Positions 33,758-42,128 are shown, numbered from the stretch's first letter. The stretch: DNA of 64,000 nt from Ferdinandcohnia sp047238305 (GCF_047238305.1 NZ_JBDFMO010000001.1:1798001-1862000), one strand, 5' to 3'. The notes: a model not told the origin generated them from the sequence alone. Numbers and translations are program-made.

Positions 33758-34660
33758 ATGAACAAAAAAATGGCGGGGCTTTCCATTGCCGCAGGTGCAT
33801 CATTATGGGGGATTATCGGCTTGTTTGTAAGCAATCTGTACGCAATTGGTTTTACGCCATTACAGGTTGTGGCGGTAAGAGCAATCGCCGCCTCCATTTT
33901 TCTGATTACATATGCGTTACTAAAAAACCCCCAAGCATTTAAAATGAAGATATCCGACAGCAAATATTTTATTGGAACTGGAATCATAAGTATTGTCCTC
34001 TTTAACTGGTGCATGTTTGTGGCGATTGAGGAAACCTCGATATCCGTTGCCGCTATTCTGCTTTATACTGCACCAGCTTTTGTTACAATTTTTGCAAGAT
34101 TACTATTCAAAGAGAAACTCACCATTCGAAAAATGCTGGCACTTGCAGTGACCATTGTAGGATGTGCATTTGTAGTTGGGGTCTTTCCTAATTTTTCGGG
34201 GACAATTTCCCTCTTCGGGCTGGTAGTAGGGATCGGTTCCGGTTTCTTTTATGCACTTTATAGTATTTTTGGTAAGTTTGCTCTTGAAAAATATGATTCT
34301 CTGACTGTCACGGTATATACGTTTATTTTTGCAGCAGTTGCCGTGACACCGTTTAGCGGAATATGGTCTGCAGTGAATTTGTTTGCAGATATCAAATCAT
34401 GGTTGTATATCGCAGGACTGGGCTTTCTTTCATCGATGCTGGCGTTTATCCTATATACAAAAGGATTACAGTATATTGAATCAAGCCGAGCTTCCATTAT
34501 TGCAACCATTGAACCCGTTGTTGCCGCCATCATTGGTTTTTTTATCTTCCAAGAAACATTGCAAATGTGGCAATATGTAGGGATTATCATGGTGATCGCC
34601 GCCGTAATTATTGTTCAAGAAAATAAGTCAGAGGCTTCCGGAAAAAACTATAGTAGATAA
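33758..34660 (+). CDS. EamA/DMT-family transporter (second)
   Basis: Membrane transporter of about 300 residues with ten membrane segments; two EamA halves, with GASLWGIIGLFVSNLYAIGF at the start and a second half with GLQYIESSRASIIATIEPVV. Of the RhaT/YdcZ-like drug-metabolite type; substrate unknown. The frame is open from 33665, but ATG at 33758 behind CGGAGGAAA is the sensible start. Only distantly related to the EamA protein at 29105. A small membrane protein gene follows after 34 bases. Confidence 0.88.
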   Translation: MNKKMAGLSIAAGASLWGIIGLFVSNLYAIGFTPLQVVAVRAIAASIFLITYALLKNPQAFKMKISDSKYFIGTGIISIVLFNWCMFVAIEETSISVAAILLYTAPAFVTIFARLLFKEKLTIRKMLALAVTIVGCAFVVGVFPNFSGTISLFGLVVGIGSGFFYALYSIFGKFALEKYDSLTVTVYTFIFAAVAVTPFSGIWSAVNLFADIKSWLYIAGLGFLSSMLAFILYTKGLQYIESSRASIIATIEPVVAAIIGFFIFQETLQMWQYVGIIMVIAAVIIVQENKSEASGKNYSR

Positions 34661-34694
34661 TGAGGCATCTTTATAAAAGAGGTGAATTCAGACA

Positions 34695-34889
34695 ATGAAA
34701 CTTGCATTTATTATCGTCATTATTCTTGGAATTGCTGCATTTATCGGTACAATTATGATAGCAGGTAAAGGCGATGCAAACTACCGTGAGAAAACGAAGC
34801 GAAACAGCATCAATCTAACCGTCATTTATGCAGTTGTTATTCTGCTCTCTTTGATTGCAGTTGGAATTTATATAAAGATGCATGCGTAA
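34695..34889 (+). CDS. Small two-segment membrane protein
   Basis: 64-residue hydrophobic protein with two predicted membrane segments (about 2-22 and 41-60) separated by a charged loop, DANYREKTKRNS. AGAGGTG precedes the ATG. Likely co-transcribed with the EamA gene and closed by a terminator. Not recognised; small proteins of this shape are common in Bacillus. Confidence 0.7.
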   Translation: MKLAFIIVIILGIAAFIGTIMIAGKGDANYREKTKRNSINLTVIYAVVILLSLIAVGIYIKMHA

Positions 34890-34894
34890 AAATG

Positions 34895-34920
34895 AAGTGT
34901 CCAAACGGGCGCTTTTTTTT
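34895..34920 (+). terminator. Intrinsic terminator
   Basis: AAGTGTCC pairs with GGGCGCTT (two G-U pairs) and is followed by eight T. Confidence 0.75.
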
Positions 34921-34980
34921 CTGAATAAAACGAACACCTTTTCCACGCACACCCATAAATTGAATCTAGGGTGATTAACT

Positions 34981-35811
34981 ATGCGAAATCAAAATCAAAA
35001 AGAATTTACTGCTTATCATCAAAAGTATTTTCGTCCATCATGTTTGAAAGCCTTAAATTTAAGATTTAATGATTGGAAATTTTATGATCCTTATTATGAT
35101 AAAACGTATGATCAGATCCAGCTACCGCGAGAATTAACGAAGACACCTGAGGATACACTAATCAATTATTTTAGTATTCTACGAGAAGCTGCAACTCTAG
35201 GGGGGAGGTCTTGCGGTTCGATAGGCAATGGCGATCTTCCATTCCCGATTGCCTATAATTTTTTGTCCAAAGCATACCAAGAAAAACTAAGCTATGAAAA
35301 ATATGTAGATTCGTTTGCAGGAATCGGACATACGAGTTTGCTAAAGCTCTGCCGAGTGCCAGCTGGTGAGCGGGAAATTAGATTTTTCTATGAAATTGAA
35401 ACAATAGAATTGCGGGAAGATCTGATGGTTGAGTACTTTGGTTATTCGTATGGATTCATCCAGCTTGAACACGAAAAAGATGGCTTTCGAATTTCCAATG
35501 TGAGTAAGACTAGAGAAGATTTTCTATGTGCACCTTATCACGGTTGGAGCCATGATGGGGAATCGGTCGTAGAAATTAAATTTGGGCAATGGTGCAAAAT
35601 GATTCAACATAAGTACCCCATAATGAAAAATGGATATACAAAAAACATCTGTTTTCATGGGAATGACGGAGCCGATTATTGTATCGTTTTTTTTACATTA
35701 ACAAATGGAACAGACGTAGAAATAGCACAATTTCGCAAAAGAGCGAATGATGAGTGGAAACAGGTTCACATCAAGCCTGAAGAAGAATGTTTACCTAAAG
35801 AACACAAATAA
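34981..35811 (+). CDS. Conserved-looking protein of unknown function
   Basis: A 276-residue soluble protein without signal peptide or membrane segment. A central segment, TPEDTLINYFSILREAATL followed by PFPIAYNFLSKAYQEKLSYE and YVDSFAGIGHTSLLKL, resembles NTF2-like (SnoaL/DUF4878-type) domains that open with a helix and YFxxL. The second half has a beta-rich stretch with CIVFFTLTNGTDVEIAQF near the end that may be a second such domain. Seven cysteines are scattered. Preceded and followed by terminators, so monocistronic. No role proposed. Confidence 0.75.
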   Translation: MRNQNQKEFTAYHQKYFRPSCLKALNLRFNDWKFYDPYYDKTYDQIQLPRELTKTPEDTLINYFSILREAATLGGRSCGSIGNGDLPFPIAYNFLSKAYQEKLSYEKYVDSFAGIGHTSLLKLCRVPAGEREIRFFYEIETIELREDLMVEYFGYSYGFIQLEHEKDGFRISNVSKTREDFLCAPYHGWSHDGESVVEIKFGQWCKMIQHKYPIMKNGYTKNICFHGNDGADYCIVFFTLTNGTDVEIAQFRKRANDEWKQVHIKPEEECLPKEHK

Positions 35812-35827
35812 AGGTGTATTAAAACCT

Positions 35828-35858
35828 GCGTTAATCTGTGAAGAATTAACGCTTTTTT
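35828..35858 (+). terminator. Intrinsic terminator
   Basis: GCGTTAAT pairs with ATTAACGC, followed by TTTTTT. Confidence 0.8.
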
Positions 35859-35912
35859 GTTATTTTTTTTAAAAGTTACAACAAAAATAAAACTAAATTC
35901 AATAATATTTTA

Positions 35913-35941
35913 TTGTAAAACGATAAAAACTATGGTAAATT
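35913..35941 (+). promoter_or_regulatory. SigA-type promoter of DUF2975/HTH pair
   Basis: TTGTAA, 17-base spacer, TAAATT, about 32 bases ahead of the first ATG. Confidence 0.45.
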
Positions 35942-35972
35942 AAATTGACAATAAATTAATGAGGTGCTTTTT

Positions 35973-36464
35973 ATGAAACAAAGTTCAACCCTTTTTTTAA
36001 AGCTAGCTGTTATTATAATGGGAATTCCCGTTTTGGCTCTGTGCCTATTTTTATTACCTAAAATAGCGAAAGTAGCATTTGGGGAAGCGGCAAATGGTGC
36101 AACATTAGGTTATATGGTACTTGGCATTTTAACACTTATGTACATTTCGGCGGTCCCGTTTTATGTTGCATTGTATCAAGCGTTTAAGCTTTTGAATTAT
36201 ATTGACAAGAACATAGCTTTCTCGGATTTATCTGTAAGTGCTCTAAAGAAAATTAGAAACTGTGCCATTACCATTAGTTGCCTGTACCTAGCTGCCTTAC
36301 CATTCGTCTTTTTCATAGCGCAGTGGGATGATGCACCAGGTCTTGTCTTAATCGGAATGGTCGTTGTTGGTGCATCAATGGTGATTGCTGTCTTTGCTGC
36401 AGTTCTAAAAAAACTTTTACAAGAAGCGATTCGTATTAAAACAGAAAATGATTTAACGGTCTGA
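35973..36464 (+). CDS. DUF2975 membrane protein
   Basis: About 163 residues with four membrane segments (near 8-28, 48-70, 95-115, 122-147). DUF2975 proteins (B. subtilis YoaS-like) are almost always encoded with a small Cro-type regulator, as here. The conserved middle includes AFSDLSVSALKKIRNCAITI. ATG at 35973 with GAGGTG six bases upstream. The pair may form a membrane-controlled regulator; the mechanism is not established. Confidence 0.88.
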   Translation: MKQSSTLFLKLAVIIMGIPVLALCLFLLPKIAKVAFGEAANGATLGYMVLGILTLMYISAVPFYVALYQAFKLLNYIDKNIAFSDLSVSALKKIRNCAITISCLYLAALPFVFFIAQWDDAPGLVLIGMVVVGASMVIAVFAAVLKKLLQEAIRIKTENDLTV

Positions 36465-36474
36465 GGTGAAAACA

Positions 36475-36684
36475 GTGGCAATTATAATCAATATAGATGT
36501 GATGTTGGCAAAAAGGAAAATGAGTGTAACAGAACTATCTGAAAGAGTTGGGATTACAATCGCAAACATTTCTATATTAAAAAATGGAAAGGCAAAAGCG
36601 ATTCGGCTATCCACATTAGAAGCAATTTGCAAAGCTTTGGACTGTCAACCAGGGGATCTACTAGAATACCGAAGCGATAATTGA
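36475..36684 (+). CDS. yozG: Cro/C1-type helix-turn-helix regulator, YozG-like
   Basis: A 69-residue single-domain DNA-binding protein almost identical in pattern to B. subtilis YozG: MAIIINIDVMLAKRKMSVTE, helix-turn-helix at about 17-40, and the closing LEAICKALDCQPGDLLEY. GTG at 36475 is preferred over the GTG nine bases earlier because GAGGTG then has normal spacing and the N-terminus matches relatives. Translationally close to the DUF2975 gene (10 bases). Likely autoregulates the pair. Confidence 0.9.
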   Translation: MAIIINIDVMLAKRKMSVTELSERVGITIANISILKNGKAKAIRLSTLEAICKALDCQPGDLLEYRSDN

Positions 36685-36730
36685 TGGGACACTCAGGCCT
36701 CACTACTCGTACCAATGGAGGAGAAAAACA

Positions 36731-37492
36731 ATGTCAATGAAAATTCCATTTTTTAATCAAAGGCAATTAAACAATACACTACAGTATTCTGGCCATGATA
36801 CACCGGAACACATCGCAATTGTGATGGACGGAAACGGACGTTGGGCTAAGAAGCGTGGCCTGCCCAGAGTTGCAGGTCATAAAGAAGGGGTATCTGCTGT
36901 TTTTAAAATTGTCAAGGCTGCAGTTAAATGTAATGTGAAGGCACTGACACTTTATACGTTTTCTACGGAAAACTGGAAACGTCCAAAATCCGAGGTTGAA
37001 ACGATATTGAGACTTCCTAAGGAGTTTCTACATATTTATTTGCCTGAGCTTATATCCAATAATGTCCGTATTGAGGCAATTGGGGACATGGACAATCTTC
37101 CAGCCCATACACGTGAAGCGATCCAGTATGCCATCCAACGAACCCGAGACAATAACGGTCTTCAGCTGAATTTTGCACTTAACTATGGGGGCAGAACTGA
37201 GATTTTGAATGCCATGAAAAAAATGTTCGCGGATATGAACGACGCGAAAATGTCGCTGGATGAACTAGATGAACAGCAATTTTCTCAGTATCTGTATACA
37301 GCTGGTTTACCAGACCCTGATCTGCTGATTCGTACGGGTGGGGAAAAGCGCCTGAGCAATTTTCTCCTTTGGCAGTTAGCCTATACGGAATTCTGGTTTA
37401 CCGATGTGCTGTGGCCTGATTTCTCCGAAAAAGAGTTTCTTCAAGCACTAGAAGAATATCGGAAACGAAAGAGAAGATATGGCGGAATCTAA
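36731..37492 (+). CDS. Isoprenyl transferase, UppS-like (probably a second copy)
   Basis: Cis-prenyltransferase of 253 residues that would extend farnesyl diphosphate with isopentenyl diphosphate to undecaprenyl diphosphate. Catalytic D33 in IAIVMDGNGRWAKKRG, then LTLYTFSTENWKRP, LNFALNYGGRTEIL, and the substrate-binding RTGGEKRLSNFLLWQLAYTE. Complete. The canonical uppS lies in the frr-uppS-cdsA cluster in Bacillus; here there are no such neighbours, so this is likely an additional paralog. GGAGGAG upstream of ATG; a terminator follows. Confidence 0.92.
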   Translation: MSMKIPFFNQRQLNNTLQYSGHDTPEHIAIVMDGNGRWAKKRGLPRVAGHKEGVSAVFKIVKAAVKCNVKALTLYTFSTENWKRPKSEVETILRLPKEFLHIYLPELISNNVRIEAIGDMDNLPAHTREAIQYAIQRTRDNNGLQLNFALNYGGRTEILNAMKKMFADMNDAKMSLDELDEQQFSQYLYTAGLPDPDLLIRTGGEKRLSNFLLWQLAYTEFWFTDVLWPDFSEKEFLQALEEYRKRKRRYGGI

Positions 37493-37813
37493 ACTTATTT
37501 GAAGATAGGTTCGGTTGGTAGAGAAATCCTTTCATAACATAGTATTTTGGAGTGTGAATTTGCAAATAATTCATACTCTGTTTTTTTATAGTATCCATTC
37601 CCAAATTCTTGTTATCGTGTTTCTTTGTATGAGTAGGAATATTTACGTGCACAATACGATCTCGATTACACGTCTATTAAAATTAATCATAAACTTGATA
37701 TAGTGAAATTTTTAAACAATTTCGGAGATTAAGGATATATAATAAATATAGATGCGGAGATTTAGAAAAAATACAATACCACTATGAGTTTACGTAAAGA
37801 AAGGGAACTTCCA
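37493..37813. other. Intergenic stretch
   Basis: No gene seen. A terminator for the prenyltransferase gene (37550-37588) and an AT-rich leader before the GGDEF gene. Confidence 0.6.
37550..37588 (+). terminator. Intrinsic terminator
   Basis: GAGTGTGAATT pairs with AATTCATACTC (one G-U), followed by TGTTTTTTT. Confidence 0.75.
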
Positions 37814-38764
37814 ATGTTATATATTCTTTTTATTGGAATGCCTGTATTCATTATAATCGGTTACACATTATGGAATAAGGTACGGAATAGAATGAAATAC
37901 TTAAAAACGATTGCTGAATTAGTAGAGAATTCAAAAGACATCATATACTACTGTGAGATTAAGCCCGTGTTTAAGTATAGATATTTAAGTCCAGCTATTA
38001 ATAAAATATTAAGCCCTACTTTAGTTTCAGATAGTATGAAAAATCCTTATACAGCTTATCAATTAATTCATCCTGATGATTATCATATTTTAGAGAAAAA
38101 AGCACTAGGTGAACTTGATTTTAGTAAACCGTTTATTCAAAGATGGAGGAACGAGGAAGGCATTTACATTAGTTTCGAGGAATACGCGACTCCTATCTAT
38201 AATAAAGACGGTGAATTGATCGCTATGCAAGGAATCATTAGAAATATTAATGATAAAGTGATCCTGAAACAACAGTTAGAATATAAAGTGACACATGATT
38301 CACTAACAGGAATTTATAATCGAGAATATTTCGAGGCACAAGTTGAACATTATGATAAAAATGAAGATGTTCCAATCGCAATTATTATTTGTGATTTAGA
38401 TGAGTTAAAGTACGTAAATGATACTTTTGGTCATAAGAACGGTGACAATTTAATAAAAGAAACGGCAAATCTTTTAAAGAAAGTCTTAGATCGAAATATA
38501 GTAGTATCAAGAATTGGTGGAGATGAGTTTTCCATTATGATCTTAAACACAAATCCATTACAAGTTGAAGCGATTTTAGAGGGACTAGAACTTGAGATCG
38601 ATCGGTTTAATCGCTCTACCAACAAGTTTAATATAAAATTATCTAAAGGACATGCCTTTTATCATTCCTCTATAGGAAAAATGGAAGAGTTATTTACGAA
38701 AGCAGATAATAAGATGTATGAGGATAAAAATCAAAGAAAGAAACAATTAGCTATCAGTAGATAA
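37814..38764 (+). CDS. PAS-GGDEF diguanylate cyclase
   Basis: Protein of 316 residues: one N-terminal membrane anchor (about 3-20), a PAS domain (about 35-150, with SKDIIYYCEIKPVFKYRYLS), and a GGDEF domain with HDSLTGIYNREYFE and an intact GGDEF active site at 235-239, so likely an active c-di-GMP synthase. The frame is open from 37784, but ATG at 37814 behind AGAAAGGGA is preferred. After the TAA the same frame stays open for 33 more codons (see findings). Confidence 0.9.
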   Translation: MLYILFIGMPVFIIIGYTLWNKVRNRMKYLKTIAELVENSKDIIYYCEIKPVFKYRYLSPAINKILSPTLVSDSMKNPYTAYQLIHPDDYHILEKKALGELDFSKPFIQRWRNEEGIYISFEEYATPIYNKDGELIAMQGIIRNINDKVILKQQLEYKVTHDSLTGIYNREYFEAQVEHYDKNEDVPIAIIICDLDELKYVNDTFGHKNGDNLIKETANLLKKVLDRNIVVSRIGGDEFSIMILNTNPLQVEAILEGLELEIDRFNRSTNKFNIKLSKGHAFYHSSIGKMEELFTKADNKMYEDKNQRKKQLAISR

Positions 38765-38880
38765 GAAATCGGAGCGTTAATCCATGTTTACTACGATCCA
38801 AATGTTAGACATCGTCTAATACCTGGAGGTGCAGTACAACCGGGATTACATACCAATCTTGAATAAAGTATATAGACAGA

Positions 38881-38919
38881 AAAACCGCTTAAATCACATC
38901 GATTAGCGGTCTTTTTTTT
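38881..38919 (+). terminator. Intrinsic terminator
   Basis: ACCGCT pairs with AGCGGT (extended by TTAA/TTA), followed by CTTTTTTTT. Confidence 0.75.
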
Positions 38920-38959
38920 GTGAAGTACAAACCAAATGATTTTGATTCACTGTTTTTTA

Positions 38960-39034
38960 TTTACATTCGATATTTTATAAAGTATTATTATGTTACACGA
39001 TATATCGGAATGCATAATATCGAGATACATAATA
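38960..39034 (+). promoter_or_regulatory. Promoter and dyad operator of PadR gene
   Basis: TTTACA (38960-38965), 17-base spacer, TATTAT (38983-38988). The -10 runs into TATTATGT (38986-38993), mirrored by ACATAATA at 39027-39034; between them is CGATATATCG. ATGT/ACAT dyads over the start are typical PadR autoregulatory sites. Confidence 0.55.
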
Positions 39035-39039
39035 AGTCA

Positions 39040-39058
39040 GGGACAGGTTCCTTGTCCC
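39040..39058. repeat. GGGACAGG-type palindrome, copy 7 (cleanest)
   Basis: GGGACAGGTTCCTTGTCCC, the most regular member of the family in this window, 22 bases before the PadR start. Confidence 0.75.
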
Positions 39059-39080
39059 AATGATAGAAGGGATGTTGAAA

Positions 39081-39401
39081 ATGGCGTACAATGGCGGACC
39101 AATGACAGAAGCGATGTATTATGTACTACTGGCGTTAATGCATCCTAACCATGGGTATCAGCTTATGCATGCAATTACGGAAGTTTCAAATGGTCGAGTG
39201 AAAATGGGGCCAGGAACACTTTACGGAGTCCTTTCACGGATGCAAAAAGACGGCCTCATTTCATTAGCGGAAGATGACGGCAGAAGGAAGACCTATGAAA
39301 TTACACGAGAAGGAGAACAAGCATTAAGGGTTGAGTATGATCGATTAAAATCCATGATACAAGATGGGAATATTTTAGAGGATGGTGATGGGAATGAATA
39401 A
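39081..39401 (+). CDS. PadR-family transcriptional regulator
   Basis: Winged-helix regulator of 106 residues: TEAMYYVLLALMHPNHGYQL opens the PadR domain, followed by KMGPGTLYGVLSRMQKDGLI and the wing around RRKTYEITREGEQAL. ATG at 39081 with AGAAGGG upstream is preferred over the earlier in-frame ATGs. Overlaps the DUF2812 gene by eight bases. In Bacillaceae such PadR regulators commonly repress the membrane protein they are paired with. Confidence 0.92.
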   Translation: MAYNGGPMTEAMYYVLLALMHPNHGYQLMHAITEVSNGRVKMGPGTLYGVLSRMQKDGLISLAEDDGRRKTYEITREGEQALRVEYDRLKSMIQDGNILEDGDGNE

Positions 39402-40584
39402 GATCGTTCGAAAAATTCGCCCCAGTGATTATTGGCGAATCGGTGAGCATGAAAGCTGGTTTCAAGACATGGCAGCACAAGGGTTACATCTCAAAAAAAT
39501 GGGTAAATTTTTTGCTCATTTTGTAAAAGGTGAACCGAAAAAAATGAGATATAGAATAGATGTATCAATGAAAAAGAAGATTTCACCAGAACAGATTGAG
39601 ATGTATGCAGAAAGTGGCTGGGATTATGTGACAGGCTATCAATATTTTCAAGTGTATTCATCACCTGAAGAGCTTGATGCACCAGAAATCCATACTGACC
39701 CTGCTGAGCAGTCTTTTACGTTAAAGGAACTGGACAAAAAATTAATCTTAAATGCAGGTTTCGTTGTGGTCGCAATGCTTTTAATAATTGGCATGTTGTT
39801 TTCCATTTGGTTTCTCGATGGGACACCTACCTACATTTTGGTTGAAGGATTAGTTATTCCACAAACGTTTTTGACCATCATCATCGGGTATCAGGCATAC
39901 AACTCACTGCTAGCAGCGAACTCTATTCGCACAATACGAAAAAGTTTAATTGAAGGAAAAACGATTGATCATCATGCCCCATGGAAGAAGCAGCATCAAT
40001 TAAATTCGGTTATCGGTTTTCTTTTTACGATTGTTGCCGGATTGACCGTCATCTTTTCATTTACACAACTAATAAAAATGGATACGAAAACATTGCCTGA
40101 AGGAAGTATTAACTTACCGATTGTAAGATTAGCAGATATAGAGCAGAATCCTGCTTTAGGTCGTGGGGAGTCTGAATATATGAGAGACAATGTTGATTGG
40201 TCCAATCGATATTCATCTAATTGGAGTCCGTTTGCACCAGTTCAATATGAATCCGATGAAAACGGGTTGGTTCCAGAGGAAATGTGGGAAGACGAGAGCG
40301 GTGTATATTCACCAAGCATTGAAACAAGGTTTTACCAACTGAGTTTTCTAGATATGGCGGAGCCTCTAATATCTGATTTAATAAAAAGGCACAACTATGA
40401 AAATAGAATAGAAGATTTTATTGAAACTAAGAATCCAAGCTTTGATTATTTAATGGTTCGGAAGGAAGAGGATTTTAAAGAAGTCTACGCTTCCAAGGGA
40501 AAGAACGTCATCTATGTTCGATATTACGGCTATGCAAGCATTGAGTCGGTAGTAAAAGCCATTGAAAAGAAGATTACAGAATAA
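39394..40584 (+). CDS. DUF2812 membrane protein
   Basis: About 396 residues. N-terminal soluble DUF2812 domain (about 1-115) with the pattern ESWFQDMAAQGLHLKKMGKF and RYRIDVS, then membrane segments near 125-150, 152-172 and 208-230, and a C-terminal extracytoplasmic domain. DUF2812 proteins are usual partners of PadR regulators; function unknown, perhaps envelope stress. ATG at 39394 lies within the end of padR, behind GAGGATGG, so the two are translationally coupled. Confidence 0.88.
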   Translation: MNKIVRKIRPSDYWRIGEHESWFQDMAAQGLHLKKMGKFFAHFVKGEPKKMRYRIDVSMKKKISPEQIEMYAESGWDYVTGYQYFQVYSSPEELDAPEIHTDPAEQSFTLKELDKKLILNAGFVVVAMLLIIGMLFSIWFLDGTPTYILVEGLVIPQTFLTIIIGYQAYNSLLAANSIRTIRKSLIEGKTIDHHAPWKKQHQLNSVIGFLFTIVAGLTVIFSFTQLIKMDTKTLPEGSINLPIVRLADIEQNPALGRGESEYMRDNVDWSNRYSSNWSPFAPVQYESDENGLVPEEMWEDESGVYSPSIETRFYQLSFLDMAEPLISDLIKRHNYENRIEDFIETKNPSFDYLMVRKEEDFKEVYASKGKNVIYVRYYGYASIESVVKAIEKKITE

Positions 40585-40703
40585 TTCATTTGGATTCTAT
40601 TAAACTGTTGAGCTATAGGTCAAAAAAATGAGGATGAAAATGTATATTTAACCGAAAAAAGGCAAATCCTAATCAAGAATATTATGCTTGAGGTGATTTG
40701 TCG

Positions 40704-41288
40704 GTGTTTCAGAGTGTAGTGACTGGTTTTAATTTTGAGATGCCCGTGCTTCTATCCTGGGATGGTGCAATGGCTGTCGTATTTTTCTTTACCATCTATT
40801 CGTTTTTGGGGTGGCTCCTGGAAAATAGCTACAACTTTGCTAGGAAACGAGTGTTTTTTAAGGATAACTTTTTCTTTGGGCCCTTTAAGCCAATGTACGG
40901 GTTCGCGCCCCTTTTGCTCATCTTTTTAATAGGAAAAGATATGCATTGGTCCGTGGTGTTGTTACTATGTTTTCTAATTCCAACTATCGTAGAGTATTGC
41001 AGTGGCTTCCTTCTAGAGTGGTTTTTTGGCCGGAAATGGTGGGACTATTCAGGGCATAAGTGGCAGCTACAGGGACATATTTGTTTTTCCTATTCGGTTT
41101 GTTGGATCGCTCTATCGTTAGTGAGCCTAGCCTATGTTCAACCAGTACTTCGGGATTTGTATGAGGTAGTGGGAAGCTATTGGGCGTGGATATGGCCAAC
41201 TGTAGCACTCTATTTTCTTGGTGAACTCCTATTTGCAATTAGAAGGCATATACCAGAAAACATACGTGCCGGAAATCCAATTCAATAA
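40704..41288 (+). CDS. CmpB-type putative ABC transporter permease
   Basis: Membrane protein of about 194 residues with five membrane segments, matching the ABC_trans_CmpB family in YSFLGWLLENSYNFARKRVF, FFFGPFKPMYGFAPLLL and IVEYCSGFLLEWFFGRKWWD then YSGHKWQLQGHICF. No ATPase is nearby, and whether the family transports anything is unproven. GTG at 40704 is preferred to TTG at 40698 because GAGGTG is then eight bases away. Terminator follows. Confidence 0.85.
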   Translation: MFQSVVTGFNFEMPVLLSWDGAMAVVFFFTIYSFLGWLLENSYNFARKRVFFKDNFFFGPFKPMYGFAPLLLIFLIGKDMHWSVVLLLCFLIPTIVEYCSGFLLEWFFGRKWWDYSGHKWQLQGHICFSYSVCWIALSLVSLAYVQPVLRDLYEVVGSYWAWIWPTVALYFLGELLFAIRRHIPENIRAGNPIQ

Positions 41289-41313
41289 TACGTATTTAAG
41301 ATTGAATCATAAT

Positions 41314-41342
41314 AGACGCTTAGTTTACCTAGGCGTTTTAAT
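41314..41342 (+). terminator. Probable terminator
   Basis: ACGCTTAG pairs with CTAGGCGT (one mismatch), T-rich tail. Confidence 0.6.
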
Positions 41343-41368
41343 ATTTAAATCTTTTTTAGGTCTTTTGG

Positions 41369-41417
41369 TTGACAAGATCCTATTTTTAATATAACATTTA
41401 TCTTGAAGTTAAGATAA
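41369..41417 (+). promoter_or_regulatory. Promoter with MhqR-like operator
   Basis: TTGACA (41369-41374), then TATAAC or TAACAT 15-17 bases on, and immediately downstream the dyad TTATCTTGAAGTTAAGATAA (41398-41417). It resembles the operator of the quinone-sensing repressor MhqR (TATCTCGAAttCGAGATA as I recall). Position at the start of transcription fits repression. Confidence 0.6.
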
Positions 41418-41487
41418 ATACTTCTGAGATAAAATAATTAAAGGTATTTTACAAAAATATCCTTTAATATAAAAAAGGAGAGACATC

Positions 41488-42081
41488 ATGGGTTTATTAG
41501 ATAAACTTTTTGGTAACCAACAAAAGGAGGAAGAAGTAATGTCAAACGAAAAATTAAACATTGGTATTATTTTAGGTAGTACTCGTGAAGGACGCGTAAG
41601 TCCTCAAGTAGGAGCATGGGTAAAAGAAATCGCAGATAAGCGTGGAGATGCTAACTACGAAATCGTTGATATCGCAGACTTCAAATTACCATTCTTAGGT
41701 GAAGCAGATGCACCTGGAATTGCTGCTTGGAACGAAAAATTAGCTAATCTTGATGGATTCGTATTCATCGTTCAAGAATATAACCACTCTATCACTGGAG
41801 CATTGAAAAATGCGTTAGACCTAGCTCGTGAAGCTTGGAACAACAAAGCTGCTGGTATCGTAAGTTACGGTTCAACTGGTGGTGCACGTGCTGCAGAACA
41901 TCTACGTGGAATCATGGGTGAATTAATGATCGCGGACGTTCGTACACATCCAACACTTTCATTATTCACTGACTTCGAAAACGGTTCTGAGTTCAAACCA
42001 CAAGACCTACACTTAGACAACGTAAACTTAATGTTAGACCAAGTAGTAGCTTGGAGCGGAGCATTAAAAACAGTACGCTAA
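41488..42081 (+). CDS. NADPH-dependent FMN reductase family protein (paralog 3, two possible starts)
   Basis: Flavodoxin-like reductase with GSTREGR (30-36) and QEYNHSITGALKNALD (96-111). The ATG at 41488 has AAAGGAGAG upstream and gives 197 residues beginning MGLLDKLFGNQQKEEE, an amphipathic leader; a second ATG at 41539 has an equally strong AAAGGAGG and gives the 180-residue form that aligns with paralog 2. Both may be used. Codon choice is regular, as in highly expressed genes. An MhqR-like operator upstream suggests induction by quinones or related electrophiles. Confidence 0.88.
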   Translation: MGLLDKLFGNQQKEEEVMSNEKLNIGIILGSTREGRVSPQVGAWVKEIADKRGDANYEIVDIADFKLPFLGEADAPGIAAWNEKLANLDGFVFIVQEYNHSITGALKNALDLAREAWNNKAAGIVSYGSTGGARAAEHLRGIMGELMIADVRTHPTLSLFTDFENGSEFKPQDLHLDNVNLMLDQVVAWSGALKTVR

Positions 42082-42091
42082 TAACGAAAAA

Positions 42092-42128
42092 AACAGGATG
42101 AGCCTTTAAGTGGGCCATCCTGTTTTTA
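42092..42128 (+). terminator. Intrinsic terminator
   Basis: AACAGGATG pairs with CATCCTGTT, with AAAAA on the left and TTTTT-like run on the right; may serve both directions. Confidence 0.8.

Larger units (their letters stand above)
38765..39080. other. Intergenic stretch before padR-type gene
   Basis: Holds a 33-codon open extension of the GGDEF frame without a start codon, a terminator at 38881-38919, the promoter and dyad of the PadR gene, and one short palindromic repeat. Confidence 0.6.
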
